Positions 22,935 through 31,900 of a stretch of DNA of 64,000 bases are shown one piece after another (within the stretch, counting starts at the first letter, position 1; every line of letters starts with the position of its first letter). The stretch is from contig JASFAU010000007.1 in assembly GCA_039704465.1 (NCBI GenBank), positions 434,001 through 498,000 of the forward strand, in the 5' to 3' direction. Under the pieces are notes generated by a model. The model was not told where the DNA came from. It searched no databases and saw nothing but the letters and a program-made list of their open reading frames with translations. Source of the DNA: Plasmodiophora brassicae (Eukaryota > Endomyxa > Phytomyxea > Plasmodiophorida > Plasmodiophoridae). The position numbers and the translations under genes were made by a program.

Positions 22935-24172
22935 CTATATGGTATCACTACTCTCGAGAGGGATGCCCTCTGGGCTACGTTCACCATGGTTGCCGAGTTT
23001 CCGTTCCTCCTTGGCATCGCGGGTCTCCCAGTGTGCAACGAGGAACGCATCGGCCAGGATTTGCGATAGATGCCCGAGTACGATCGGGATCGCGGCGATA
23101 CCGGCGTCACGTGAAGGCACCGTTGCCAGTATGGCAAATGACACGGTAAGAGTCTTCTGTGAACACATGATGACGACCGCCCGAGCAATGTCTCTGGGCA
23201 TCCGAGTCGCAGACGCAACGACCGCATGGAATGCAAGGAAGACGGCGTGCATAGCAATCACAGCAAGAGCTGCCCAAAGGATCTCGTACCCTGACAACTG
23301 AAACAAACTTTCGGCCGACGAGGACACCTTCATCCACGGCAACAATATCAGCAACGTGCTTGAAATCAACTTCAAGGCGACGCGATGCCGCTGGACCTGC
23401 CGACGGACGACAGCGATTGCCCTTAGCACGACTTGGCCGACGACGAGAGGCAACAGAACCAGGTAGAGAAGCTGGATGAGCACAGGGATTGGTTCCAGGT
23501 TCGCCGTCACCTTCTGCGCACGAGCCTGCGAGGCCAGGATCCACGGCAGCAGGAACGGAATCGTGACGACACTAAACATGCAATGTAAAGGGGAACAGTT
23601 TAGTGACAGGCGCATTCACGTACCACAGCAGGTTCGTCGCGACTGTCAGCAGCAACCCTAGTGTCACGTTGCCATGCCCTTGCGCGACAAGGACAACGCC
23701 TATTGAAGGATGAGCACACCCCGGGGGGTCGCTAATCGGGTCTCCGTCTGCGCGAACCAACCTGAGCTGACCGTCGTGGGCGCCACAGCGAACGACGTTA
23801 TTCCTAGACCGACAAACTCGTTGACCGGCAGGAAGCGAACAAGAAGCGCAATGAGCGGCGTGATGAGCAGGATCGACACGACCCCAAACAGCGACGCCGG
23901 CCACAGCGACACAAGCGCTCGTACGTTCTCCAGATGAAGCTCCAGGCCAGCCAGGAAGAACAGTGCGACGATCTGAACCGGCGGGCATCAGATGGGGGCA
24001 CACGCCGCACGGCAGCCAATCGTACAGCGACGCTCTCCGTCGGCGACCTGGCCAGGAACGCCCCGGGAGCCGGCCACGACACCCCAACGACCATGGCCAG
24101 CACGAGCACCACAGGCAGGTACCATCGGGCGACGACCGCGACGACCTGGCGATGCCGCCGCCCATCGCACAT
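22935..24172 (-). CDS. SLC10A7-like (sodium/bile acid cotransporter family) membrane protein
   Basis: Polytopic membrane protein of the BASS/SLC10 superfamily, closest to SLC10A7, which in animals affects calcium and Golgi function. First exon from the ATG at 24172: RWYLPVVLVLAMVVGVSWP, then PVQIVALFFLAGLELHLENVRALVSLWPASLFG, PLIALLVRFLPVNEFVGLGITSFAVAPTTVSSG, GNVTLGLLLTVATNLLWYVNAPV, and a long last exon with LIQLLYLVLLPLVVGQVV, AVVIMCSQKTLTVSFAI and IPIVLGHLSQILADAFLV. The SQKTL motif and the GLELHLENV region are typical. The pieces are joined by two or three short introns. Roughly nine to ten membrane segments are visible, the expected number. Confidence 0.75.
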
Positions 24173-24370
24173 TGAATGGCGAACTCCGCCGCGTGCGCCG
24201 CTGCCCTGCTCTGCTTCGCACAACGTTGTTCCCCTGTTGACTGACTGGGCGTGCGTTGCTGCAGCTGCGCAGGGTACAGTAACCCCCCGTGACTCGGCTC
24301 GTGTTGCAGTTCGCAATAGGCCGTGGGCGGCCAGGGCCCGGGGCGGGGCGGGGCGGGGCGGCGGCGTGAG

Positions 24371-25162
24371 ATGATGAGTGTCCCAGTCGGGCCGCCAGGT
24401 CCGCAGGCTGCAGCAAATCGGTCTGTCGTCCGCCGCGCCGCCGCCGTCGGGCCGATGGTCGAAATCACGCCGCTCGACGACCATCGCTGCTGCGAGGCCG
24501 TCGCCCAGCTGCAGGCGCGCCTGCGGCAGGCGTACGCCGTCATCGATGAGATCGCCCAGGCGCACAGGGCGTCGAACGCGTTGCTGTCGGCCGTCCTGAA
24601 GCAGGTCACTGCGGACAACCGGGCGCAGGTCGTGTATCTCTCCGTCGAGCAGGCGCGGGAGGCCGGCATTGATGCCGGCCAGGGCGATTCGTCGACAGCG
24701 CAGGCGGAACCGTCCGTCGTGTTCGACCATCGGTCGTCGTCGTCGTCGTCGTCGATGCTGCGCACGATTGCCGACCAGTTCGTCCAGCTGCTGGAGCGCG
24801 CCCAGGCGCATGAGATCGCGCTCTGCCTCCTGCCCGACGCCTACCGGCGCCGATTCGGCAGGACAATCAACCGGTGCGGGCACTCGCTGCTGTCCGACCT
24901 GGTCCGATCGCTGAGCGCCATCGACGACCGCATCGACATACGATGGGACGGGACGGTCGCCACGCTGGTCGGCCGGTTCCAGAACAGCAGGGCGAAACGC
25001 GCGCGCTCGTCGCCCAACGTCTGCGCCTTCTATAATATGAGGCAAGGCTGTCGGTTCAGCGCCCGAAGGTGTTCCTTCCCGCACGTGTGCAGCCAGTGTG
25101 GCAGCGAGGCGCATGGCGCGTCGTCGTGCCCGACCGACCCGCGCGACCATCAACAAGACTGA
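24371..25162 (+). CDS. LOTUS-like / CCCH / zinc-knuckle protein, putative RNA-binding
   Basis: A single-exon 263-residue protein. A helical N-terminal part precedes a Ser run coded by TCG repeats. Then comes MLRTIADQFVQLLERAQAHE, with LLPDAYRRRFGRTINRCGHS and LLSDLVRSL, which resembles the LOTUS/OST-HTH winged helix (Y-x3-FG-x12-G-x-LLxDL). The C-terminus has a CCCH finger, C-x8-C-x6-C-x3-H (CAFYNMRQGCRFSARRCSFPH), directly followed by C-x2-C-x4-H-x4-C (CSQCGSEAHGASSC), the exact spacing of a CCHC zinc knuckle. The zinc motifs are plain in the sequence; the LOTUS call is inference. Similar CCCH-knuckle tails also occur next to transposon proteins, so a domesticated element is an alternative. 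Confidence 0.6.
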   Translation: MMSVPVGPPGPQAAANRSVVRRAAAVGPMVEITPLDDHRCCEAVAQLQARLRQAYAVIDEIAQAHRASNALLSAVLKQVTADNRAQVVYLSVEQAREAGIDAGQGDSSTAQAEPSVVFDHRSSSSSSSMLRTIADQFVQLLERAQAHEIALCLLPDAYRRRFGRTINRCGHSLLSDLVRSLSAIDDRIDIRWDGTVATLVGRFQNSRAKRARSSPNVCAFYNMRQGCRFSARRCSFPHVCSQCGSEAHGASSCPTDPRDHQQD

Positions 25163-25325
25163 CATCCGCCTACACACCCTGCTCCTCAACCAGGCGGGTG
25201 CCGTGTTGCATTCCACGTTAATTTCGGGGGTACGTACACACAATCGCTGCAACGGGTTACGTTGTGCACACAAACTTTAATGATAGCCTACTATACAACC
25301 CAGGGGCATCGGCGGGGCCCCCCTC

Positions 25326-25904
25326 CTACAGCCTGCCGCCGCCCCCGGTCATCGCCTTCATCACCTCGGCGTTGATTCGTTTGTCGATGAAGTTGGGGCG
25401 CTTCGTCGATGCGCGCTTCGTCGGCACGATGCCATAGGCGGCCTCGATCGCAAGTGGATCGCTGTACACGAGGTTGGCGCGCGTGATCCGCACCGGTGGG
25501 AACTGTTGGATGATCGCCGCCTGAGCGTACGACGGGCCCATTACTGGAGCCGATGGGTGGTACGCAGGCGAGGACGGGGCCGATACCGCGTGCATCGTTC
25601 GGGAGGCGGGCGGGCTCGCTGGCAGCGACGTCGGGGAAGGCGGGCTGCCCGTGCAGACCCGACAGCGACAGCTGGTGGCAATGGTTTGCAAGATGCGATG
25701 GGCGCTGCTAGCGTCGTGAATACGTTGGCAACTCGGGATGGTCAGCATTGAATTCGTCCGGGGGTGCCGGCCGCGTAATTCGATGATCGATGTACCGTCA
25801 GTTCGGTGTAATGCGTTATGAGTGCGTCGCCCCAGAACCGCGCGGCCTGGTCCACCATGCAAATATCTCGCGACGACATCGGGTGACTCAACTGAGGCGA
25901 ACAC
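25326..25904 (-). CDS. Tandem paralogue A, unknown function
   Basis: The frame ends at 25326 and is open to an ATG at 25904, though the true first exon may differ. Recognisable blocks: IPSCQRIHDASSAHRILQTI with ATSCRCRVC; a Pro/Ser-rich low-complexity middle (PSPTSLPASPPAS); and a C-terminal RPNFIDKRINAEVMKAM. Both terminal blocks recur in the gene at 26900..27286, with the same strand and order, so the two are paralogues. The linker is variable, as in scaffold or adaptor proteins with two short conserved motifs. No known family recognised. Confidence 0.5.
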   Translation of the reverse strand: MFASVESPDVVARYLHGGPGRAVLGRRTHNALHRTDGTSIIELRGRHPRTNSMLTIPSCQRIHDASSAHRILQTIATSCRCRVCTGSPPSPTSLPASPPASRTMHAVSAPSSPAYHPSAPVMGPSYAQAAIIQQFPPVRITRANLVYSDPLAIEAAYGIVPTKRASTKRPNFIDKRINAEVMKAMTGGGGRL

Positions 25905-26229
25905 TCGCGGTTAATGCTCTGTAGCAATGACGCCAGCGTGACGCGAGCAGCAGCATCAGCATCGCCTCACACGAAAGAAGCTGGCCGTGACGTCACGCTC
26001 GCTGGGGCAGTGTGACACGGGGGCGTGCACTTTGCACCCACCGGCATGGCCTGGCACCCTCCACCATGGCCTCGTTGCACAGTACGCCGACCCGCCAAGA
26101 CGAGAGATCGCGTTGTTGAATGGCGGTGACGAGTGTCAGGTCAGGTCAGGTCACTGTCAGGTGGCAGCAGCGGCGGCGTCGGCGGCATGTGGCGACTGCA
26201 GCTCATTCTCTATTTTGGCGAGTGGGCCG

Positions 26230-26856
26230 ATGTTGGGCGTGGCCGTGCTGGTGCTGTGGGCAATGGCGGCGGCAGACGGCGAGCAGGCCGGCGAGCTGGT
26301 CGCCGGCGTCGGGCGACGAATGGAGGTCGTTCCCGGGAGGGAGATCCGGGTCACCGTTCGGGGGCTGCGGCCGCGGACGACGTACGAGGCTCGGGTGTCA
26401 CATCCGGCAACGGTTTGCGAAGTGCACGCGCCGTGACGGCCGGCAGTGCCCTGATGGTTGACAGTATCCCGTCGATTTTGACGTACGTGTATCGATGAAG
26501 AGTGCGAAGAGAAGGCTGCTCGACGTGGACAAATCTGTGTTCACGACCGGCGATGGTGTGGCAGATGCCGAAGTCAGTCTGACCGCGCGATATCATGGCG
26601 TCCCCGTCAACCCATCGCATCGAGAACGCCCCGTCCCCTTTGACATTAGTCCGTCTCGCGTTACGTGGACGGCGTTTCTGTCAGCTGACTAAGTGCCCTC
26701 CCCCCAGTTGTAATGCCAATGTACTTCCATGTCATCCCAGCGGATGTCGTGGGCGTCATCGCGTTCATTGTCATTACGCTGGGCCTGGCGCTGGTTGTCG
26801 TCGTGCCGTTTATCCATCGCCGTCTCTTCTCGAACGGACGAGTCAAAGTCCCGTGA
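26230..26856 (+). CDS. Small type I membrane protein, conserved-looking, unnamed
   Basis: Three exons: 26230..26412, 26465..26648 and 26707..26856, with 52- and 58-nt introns. Residues 1-16 form a signal peptide (MLGVAVLVLWAMAAADG). The luminal part reads VRGLRPRTTYEARVSHPATY, then PVDFDVRVSMKSAKRRLLDVDK and ARYHGVPVNPSHRERPVPFDI. It ends in one membrane helix (DVVGVIAFIVITLGLALVVVVPFI) and a short basic tail. I recall a small eukaryotic ER membrane family with the same order (Y-E-V-R-x-S-x-P-A-x-x-P, R-R-L-L-x-x-x-K, FxI, helix), but I cannot name it with confidence. Confidence 0.65.
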
Positions 26857-26899
26857 CGTTATTTTACACTCCGATCATTTTTATAGACAACCCCCTAGC

Positions 26900-27286
26900 T
26901 TACTCATCTTGTAAGGCTTTGATCTTGGCGTCGATGAAGTTTGAGCGACGAAAGTATGCACGCTTTGGTGTGTTCGCGGGTCGGCGCGGTTTCGGCTGGG
27001 GCTCCTGAACGACCATTCGTATTGTCGGTTGTGGAGCATGCGACCATGCAGCAGCATGGTGAGCAAGGTCCTCCGCCCCGTACTGCATGTGGGGCATTCC
27101 GGTCCAGTACGTGGGCACTGCGACTTCGTAGTTCGGGTGAGGGTAAGAAACAGGCATGCGTGTCGCTCCCATCGCGGGGCTCAGTCGTTTCGAGCAGGGC
27201 AGACATTGACAGCTGCTGCTGGTGATCATATACTGCAGCTGGACAGCTGTCGCGGTGTCCACACGCTGAACCGACGGTACGATCAT
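26900..27286 (-). CDS. Tandem paralogue B, unknown function
   Basis: Ends in KRAYFRRSNFIDAKIKALQDE, begins MIVPSVQRVDTATAVQLQYM, then SSSCQCLPC. This parallels paralogue A (IPSCQR...LQTI...SCRCRVC and RPNFIDKRINA). Between them is a Pro/Tyr/His-rich linker. The first ATG of the frame is at 27286; an upstream exon is likely because the homologous block in paralogue A is internal. It is separated from paralogue A by the unrelated plus-strand gene at 26230..26856. No family recognised. Confidence 0.5.
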   Translation of the reverse strand: MIVPSVQRVDTATAVQLQYMITSSSCQCLPCSKRLSPAMGATRMPVSYPHPNYEVAVPTYWTGMPHMQYGAEDLAHHAAAWSHAPQPTIRMVVQEPQPKPRRPANTPKRAYFRRSNFIDAKIKALQDE

Positions 27287-27646
27287 CGTAGAGGGGACGG
27301 GCGCGCGTCTGTGGCGTGCACGTGCAAGCCAGATGCCGTGTCCCTGCGGCGGTTCGACAGCAGAGTGTTCTCACGTGTGCGCGATTGCGTTTGTCAGGTA
27401 TAATCAAGAATGGCGCTGCCGCATGAGCGTCAATCAGGTCACGTAACCTTTGCGGTGACTCACACACGTCCTGTGTGACTGGGCCAAATCATGGTGTGTC
27501 GCGTCACGCCGCCCACATGTGCCACTGTTGCCGCCTGCGTTTCGATGGACCCCTTTCGCTCAGGCGTACATGCGTATACCCGATTCGCAATCCGGTCGCC
27601 GGCCGCCGTCTGCCAGCGACAGCCATAATAAGAGGTCGGTGCTGGC

Positions 27647-29392
27647 ATGCTGCGCCGACTTCTACGCCAGCATGTGGGCCGGCGGCGGCGATTCTCGCAG
27701 GCCCACGATCCAGCGGTTCGCGTTGCTGAGCTTCGCGACTGGCTGGCACGCTGCAGCCAGGCGTACTACGGCGGCGAGGACCCGCTGGCCAGCGATGCCG
27801 AGTTCGACGTGGCCATGGCCGAACTGGCGCACCTGGAAGCCCGTTTCCCCAGCCTGCGCTCGCCGACCTCACCGACCGACCGCGTCGGCGCCCCACCCGA
27901 ATCGCATGAACCCGTCGCCCATTCGTCCCCCATGTTATCGCTGCGCAGCGTGACACGCCTCGCTGACGTGCACGCCTTCCTGGAGCAGACCGCACCGTCG
28001 GCCTGGACCGTTGAGCGCAAGTACGACGGCATGGCCATCGCGCTACGATACGACCGGCATGGGCGTTTCCGGCGAGCCATCTCCCGAGGTGATGGCGAAT
28101 TCGGCGACGATGTCACCGATGCCGTTCGTCGCGCCGCCCGCAACCTGCCCGTCCACGTCCGGAACGACATGAACGTGGCGTTCGAGGTTCGAGGCGAAGC
28201 CGTCATGCCGATCGGGTCGTCAGCAGCGACGGGCCCGCTGAGGAATCAGGTGGCCGGCCTTCTGCGACGGAAGCTGGACGGCCGCGCGTCGTCGTCCATC
28301 GACCTGATCTGCTACCAGCTGTTGTTGACCTCGGGTGGAACGCCGCGATCGCACGTCGAGGACATGTCGTTGCTCAAGTCGCTCGGGTTCACCGTCGACA
28401 CCGGCCTGGTTCCCTGCCAGACACCGGACCAGGTCGCGGCCGCCATCCACGACCTGCAAGCGTCGCGCGCCACCTTCCCGTACGAGAGCGACGGCGTCGT
28501 CGTCAAGGTAGACGCGTCGGAGGCGCGGCTGCGTCTGGGCAGTACGGCGCGTGCACCGCGTTGGGCGCTCGCGTTCAAGTTCGACGCGCTCCAGGCGAAA
28601 TCGATCCTGGAGCGGATCGAGCTGAGCGTTGGGCGAACGGGCAAGGTGACGCCCGTGGCGATCGTGCGGCCGGTGACGCTGGGGGGCGTCGTCGTCTGCC
28701 GGGCGACGTTGCACAACGCCAGGCACGTCCTGCAGTTCGGCATCGTGCAACAAGGCGACGTCGTTCGTATCCAGCGGTCTGGTGACGTCATCCCGCATGT
28801 GGTTCGCGTCGAACCGGTTGGGCCCAGAGCGGACCGGGACGACGTGTTCGACGTGTGCCCGTGCACGCGCCGGTCGAAGCTTCGGTTCGAGGACGGCGAA
28901 CCGGACGCCTGGTGTGTGGACCCGCATTGCCCATCGGTCGTGGTGGCGCGCCTCGTCTACGCGGTCAGCAAGAACGCGCTGGATGTTCGAGGCCTGGGCG
29001 AATCCGCCATCAGGCAGCTGGTCGACGTCGGCCTGATCCGAGACGTCCCCGACCTGTTCGACCTGCGGCAATCCGACCTGGTCGCGTTGCCGCGTTGGGA
29101 CACGAAGAAGGCGGCGGCGGCGATCGCGTCGATCGAGGTGGTCCGAGAACGTGTCGACCAGCTGGGGCTGGTCACCAGCCTGGGCATCGACGGCGTCGGG
29201 CGGACCGTGGCCCGTCGCCTGTTGGACCACTTTGGGCAGTCCGGCGAGCGCCTGCTGCGGGCGCCCGCCCATGAGCTACGCGAGGTCAAGGGCGTCGGGG
29301 AACGCGTCGCCAGCGCCCTGGCCGCGTTCGTCGCCAGCGATCGAGCCCGGCACCTGCTCGAACGCTTCCGGGCTCTGGGCATGCTGCGATAA
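27647..29392 (+). CDS. ligA: NAD+-dependent DNA ligase (LigA type), probably mitochondrial
   Basis: A single-exon 581-residue ligase of the bacterial NAD+-dependent class. Domains in order: Ia NMN-binding region (AYYGGEDPLASDAEFD, SPTDRVGAPP); adenylation domain with the active-site lysine in K125-Y-D-G, SRGDGEFGDDVTDAVR, DGVVVKVD and ALAFKFDAL; OB fold (GRTGKVTPVAIVRPVTLGGV, ATLHNA, RSGDVIPHVV); a Cys4 zinc element (CPC...CVDPHC); helix-hairpin-helix repeats (GIDGVGRTVARRLLDHFG, VKGVGERVASALA). It stops there, so the usual C-terminal BRCT domain is absent. Residues 1-16 (MLRRLLRQHVGRRRRF) are Arg-rich without acidic residues and end in R-R-F before Ser, like a mitochondrial presequence with a processing site. 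Known members seal nicks using NAD+; eukaryotes normally use ATP ligases. Origin is most likely bacterial or viral transfer. Confidence 0.92.
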   Translation: MLRRLLRQHVGRRRRFSQAHDPAVRVAELRDWLARCSQAYYGGEDPLASDAEFDVAMAELAHLEARFPSLRSPTSPTDRVGAPPESHEPVAHSSPMLSLRSVTRLADVHAFLEQTAPSAWTVERKYDGMAIALRYDRHGRFRRAISRGDGEFGDDVTDAVRRAARNLPVHVRNDMNVAFEVRGEAVMPIGSSAATGPLRNQVAGLLRRKLDGRASSSIDLICYQLLLTSGGTPRSHVEDMSLLKSLGFTVDTGLVPCQTPDQVAAAIHDLQASRATFPYESDGVVVKVDASEARLRLGSTARAPRWALAFKFDALQAKSILERIELSVGRTGKVTPVAIVRPVTLGGVVVCRATLHNARHVLQFGIVQQGDVVRIQRSGDVIPHVVRVEPVGPRADRDDVFDVCPCTRRSKLRFEDGEPDAWCVDPHCPSVVVARLVYAVSKNALDVRGLGESAIRQLVDVGLIRDVPDLFDLRQSDLVALPRWDTKKAAAAIASIEVVRERVDQLGLVTSLGIDGVGRTVARRLLDHFGQSGERLLRAPAHELREVKGVGERVASALAAFVASDRARHLLERFRALGMLR

Positions 29393-29711
29393 CGCTCCCC
29401 CGTACTACACGCTTCTCTGTATATACACCTACAGGAGGTGGTCGCCACAGGTCCTGCACCTGCACTCCCCCTCGCCTGCCGTTGATCAGGAGCGGGGGCG
29501 CGCTGCGATTGATCCAATTAGTCGGGCATAGCAAGGCGAGGGGACCCCCGCCTCCCTCGGCCCAACCGAAACGTCACTACCGCTGCTGTGGGTGAATCAT
29601 CGCCCCCGGCCTGGCGGCCCCGGTACACGCGAACGTGATTCATGACTGGCACCCCCTCGGCGTGCCCCGCATTCCCACAAGTCGTCCTGGTGCGGGACGC
29701 GAGTAGTAACG
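29393..29711. other. Intergenic region between the ligase and the first His-rich gene
   Basis: About 320 bp with no supported exon. It includes the ligase 3' flank and the promoter and 5' leader of the first His-rich gene. The block at 29618-29650 (CACGCGAACGTGATTCATGA) resembles one upstream of the second His-rich gene around 31331-31345 (ACGTGATTCATGATTCG), consistent with duplicated upstream sequence. Confidence 0.4.
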
Positions 29712-30152
29712 ATGGCGATAGCAACGAAGGCGATGGTGCTTGTGGGCGTGTGCGCGCTGGTGGCCCGAGGTCAGACGACGGGGACGCGGGCCTCGCTGCA
29801 GCCGTCGTGGGGCCTCCACGAGATGGGCCTGTCCCACAACCTGATGTTCGACAGGGACCACGTGATCCGCGACCAGGACGACCACGTCCACGACGAGATG
29901 GAGCACCACCACCTGCTGGGCGACGACCAGCACGCGATCCACGACCACGACACGCTCGACCACGACACATTGCTGGCGCACGGCACGTTCGGCCACGACG
30001 ACCTCCTGCACCACGACGGGCACGACATTGCGCACGAGGGCGCCTTCGGCGATGTCGACCACCTCGTCCACGACGACTTCGAGGGCGCCGTCGACTTCAT
30101 CGGCGACGCCGACCACGGCATCGGCGACTTCCACGACAACGCCCACCACTGA
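29712..30152 (+). CDS. His/Asp-rich secreted protein 1
   Basis: An intronless 146-residue protein. Residues 1-20 form a signal peptide (MAIATKAMVLVGVCALVARG). The mature part is dominated by His and Asp in DxHD, HHH and HDH patterns (MFDRDHVIRDQDDHVHDEM, EHHHLLGDDQHAIHDHD, HDDLLHHDGHDIAHEGAFGD). There are no Cys. It is very similar to the product at 31445..31900 over almost its whole length. The many His with neighbouring Asp could bind zinc, copper or nickel, or act in a pH-sensitive matrix; this is inference. First of three tandem copies on the plus strand. Confidence 0.75.
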   Translation: MAIATKAMVLVGVCALVARGQTTGTRASLQPSWGLHEMGLSHNLMFDRDHVIRDQDDHVHDEMEHHHLLGDDQHAIHDHDTLDHDTLLAHGTFGHDDLLHHDGHDIAHEGAFGDVDHLVHDDFEGAVDFIGDADHGIGDFHDNAHH

Positions 30153-30196
30153 ACGCGCTCTCCATAAACGCTATCGTATAGGTGCATCTGTATTCG

Positions 30197-31086
30197 CTAG
30201 CGCCCGCCCACCGTCAGCACCCTGCTGCCTGTGGAGCGGCCCTGTCGTCGTGTCTTGCCGATGGCGTCGTCGACGTGCGGTCGCAGGGCGGCGTGCTTCC
30301 GGCGGCGTTCCCCGGCGACCGGGACGACCGGGACGCGGACGCGAACGATGGGCGCTGTGCTCTGCAACGACCGTCGCTGTGGTATCGGCAGGGGCGCCGT
30401 GCGACGCGCCACCCTGTACCGCAGGGTCGTCGTCGCGCTGTCCAGCGATTCGAAGCGGACGTCGGCGGCGAGGTCGTCGGCGACGGTGTCGTAGACGACG
30501 CGGAGGCGCTCGGCGCTGTCGATGCAGCCGAGCAGCGTGGCGTCGTCGACCCGGGTGGACCTCGTGGCCCAGTGCACGTCGTCCTGCACGCGATGGTGGA
30601 CCCGGGCGAACACGCTGGACAGCGTCGTCGCCATCAGGCGCAGGAGCTCGGCGTTGAACGTCGGGCAGGCCTTGGCGGCGCGGACGACGGGCGCCAGCCG
30701 CTCCAGGTGGTCGAGGCGCGGCCGGCGCGGGTCGGTGCACGACCACACCCTGTAGGCGTGCGTTTCGACCTCGGCGACGGTCAGCGACTTGCGCGCGCAG
30801 ACCTGGCAGACGCGCTGCGGGTCGTCGTCGCCCCACCCGACCTGGGGCAGGTACGACGTGTACGGCGAGCAGTCGTTGCAGACGAGGAGCCCGCACGACC
30901 GGCAGTGGTGTCGCCGGCGGAACAGCGGCGCGAACGACCCGCGGCACAGCGAACAGACGGGGCCGTCCTCCTCCCAGCAGATCACCGACCTGTTGATCGT
31001 CTGCAAGGGCAAAGAGCCCACGATCAGGTCTCTCTCTCGGGGAAGGGGGCGTGGGTGGGAGCCACCCGTGGACCTACCTGTCCCAT
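30197..31086 (-). CDS. FYVE zinc-finger protein
   Basis: Two exons: a 9-nt first exon (31078..31086, MGQ) and a long second exon, split by an intron at 31001..31077 (77 nt). The FYVE domain starts about residue 10: CWEEDGPVCSLC, then FRRRHHCRSCGLLVCNDCS and RVCQVCA, with the W-x2-D, RRHHCR and RVC motifs that bind phosphatidylinositol 3-phosphate on endosomes, plus paired Cys for two zinc ions. About 200 further residues look helical (FNAELLRLMATTLSSVFARVHHRVQDDVHW) and end in an Arg-rich tail. The start rests on the tiny first exon. Without it the frame is open upstream to 31342, which runs through the intron-like sequence. Confidence 0.8.
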
Positions 31087-31444
31087 TGGGTGACCGGCCA
31101 GCCCCAGTCAGAGTATGACGAGCGCGCGCGCGCCCTCGGTGGATCTTTATCCGATCGGAGGAAGTGAGACTCGTGGTGCAGGATGTGCCAGCAGCACATG
31201 GGAGGGTCGACCTGCGCTCCTGTACCACAGCGGGTCCGATGCCAACCATTGGGGAGGGGTGCAGAAGCTCCCGGGCCCCATGACGTGTTCGCTCGCACCG
31301 GGGAACGTGAGTCACGGCCAGGACCGGCCAGACGTGATTCATGATTCGTCAGCGCCGACACACACACACACCCGCATTCCCACAAATCGTCACCGTTCAG
31401 GAGATCGAGGTCGGCAGCGCGCTCTCGCAGCACAAGGAAACAAC

Positions 31445-31900
31445 ATGAGGACGGCAACGCAGGCGATGCTGGTCGTGGTGGGCGCCGTGTGCGCGCTGGT
31501 GGCCCGGGCGGAACTCAGGGGCGTGATGAGCTCGCCGCTGGTCGACATGGGCCACATGCACCAGCACGACATGGGGCTGGCGCACAACCTCATGTTCGAC
31601 CGGGACCATGTCATCCGCGACCAGGACGACCACGTCCACCACGAGATGGACCACCACCACCTGCTGGGCGACGACCGGCACGCGATCCACGACCACGACA
31701 TGCTCGACCACGACACGTTGCTGGCGCACGGCACGTTCGGCCACGACGACCTCCTGCACCACGACGGGCACGACATTGCGCACGAGGGCGCCTTCGGCGA
31801 CGTCGACGAGGACGTCCACGACGACTTTGCCGGCGCCGACGAATTCATCGGCGACGCCGACCATGGCATCGGCGGCTTCCACGACGACTTCCACCACTGA
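31445..31900 (+). CDS. His/Asp-rich secreted protein 2
   Basis: An intronless 151-residue paralogue of the protein at 29712. Signal peptide MRTATQAMLVVVGAVCALVARA, then MGHMHQHDMGLAHNLMFDRD and the same HDxH blocks, ending DDFHH. The central about 80 residues are almost identical to copy 1 (HAIHDHDMLDHDTLLAHGTFG), so the duplication is recent or the copies undergo gene conversion. The 5' leader runs close to, and divergent from, the FYVE gene start at 31086. Confidence 0.75.
   Translation: MRTATQAMLVVVGAVCALVARAELRGVMSSPLVDMGHMHQHDMGLAHNLMFDRDHVIRDQDDHVHHEMDHHHLLGDDRHAIHDHDMLDHDTLLAHGTFGHDDLLHHDGHDIAHEGAFGDVDEDVHDDFAGADEFIGDADHGIGGFHDDFHH

Noticed and set aside
23804..25273. 489-codon open frame on the minus strand
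   Set aside because: It runs antisense through the zinc-finger gene at 24371..25162 and overlaps the SLC10A7-like exons in the wrong frame. Composition is Arg/Ala-rich and shows no motif. High GC content makes such shadow frames common.
28220..29272. 350-codon antisense frame inside the ligase gene
   Set aside because: Shadow of a highly conserved ligase on the other strand. Arg/Asp/Gln-rich with no domain.
27647..29392. Bacterial contamination as the source of LigA
   Set aside because: The gene lies between spliced eukaryotic genes, has its own Arg-rich presequence resembling that of the PPR protein, and shares the local base composition. Read support is still worth checking.
30028..30657. 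Long Thr/Arg-rich frames over the His-rich genes and the FYVE gene
   Set aside because: Off-frame reading of GAC/CAC repeats and of the antisense FYVE exon.
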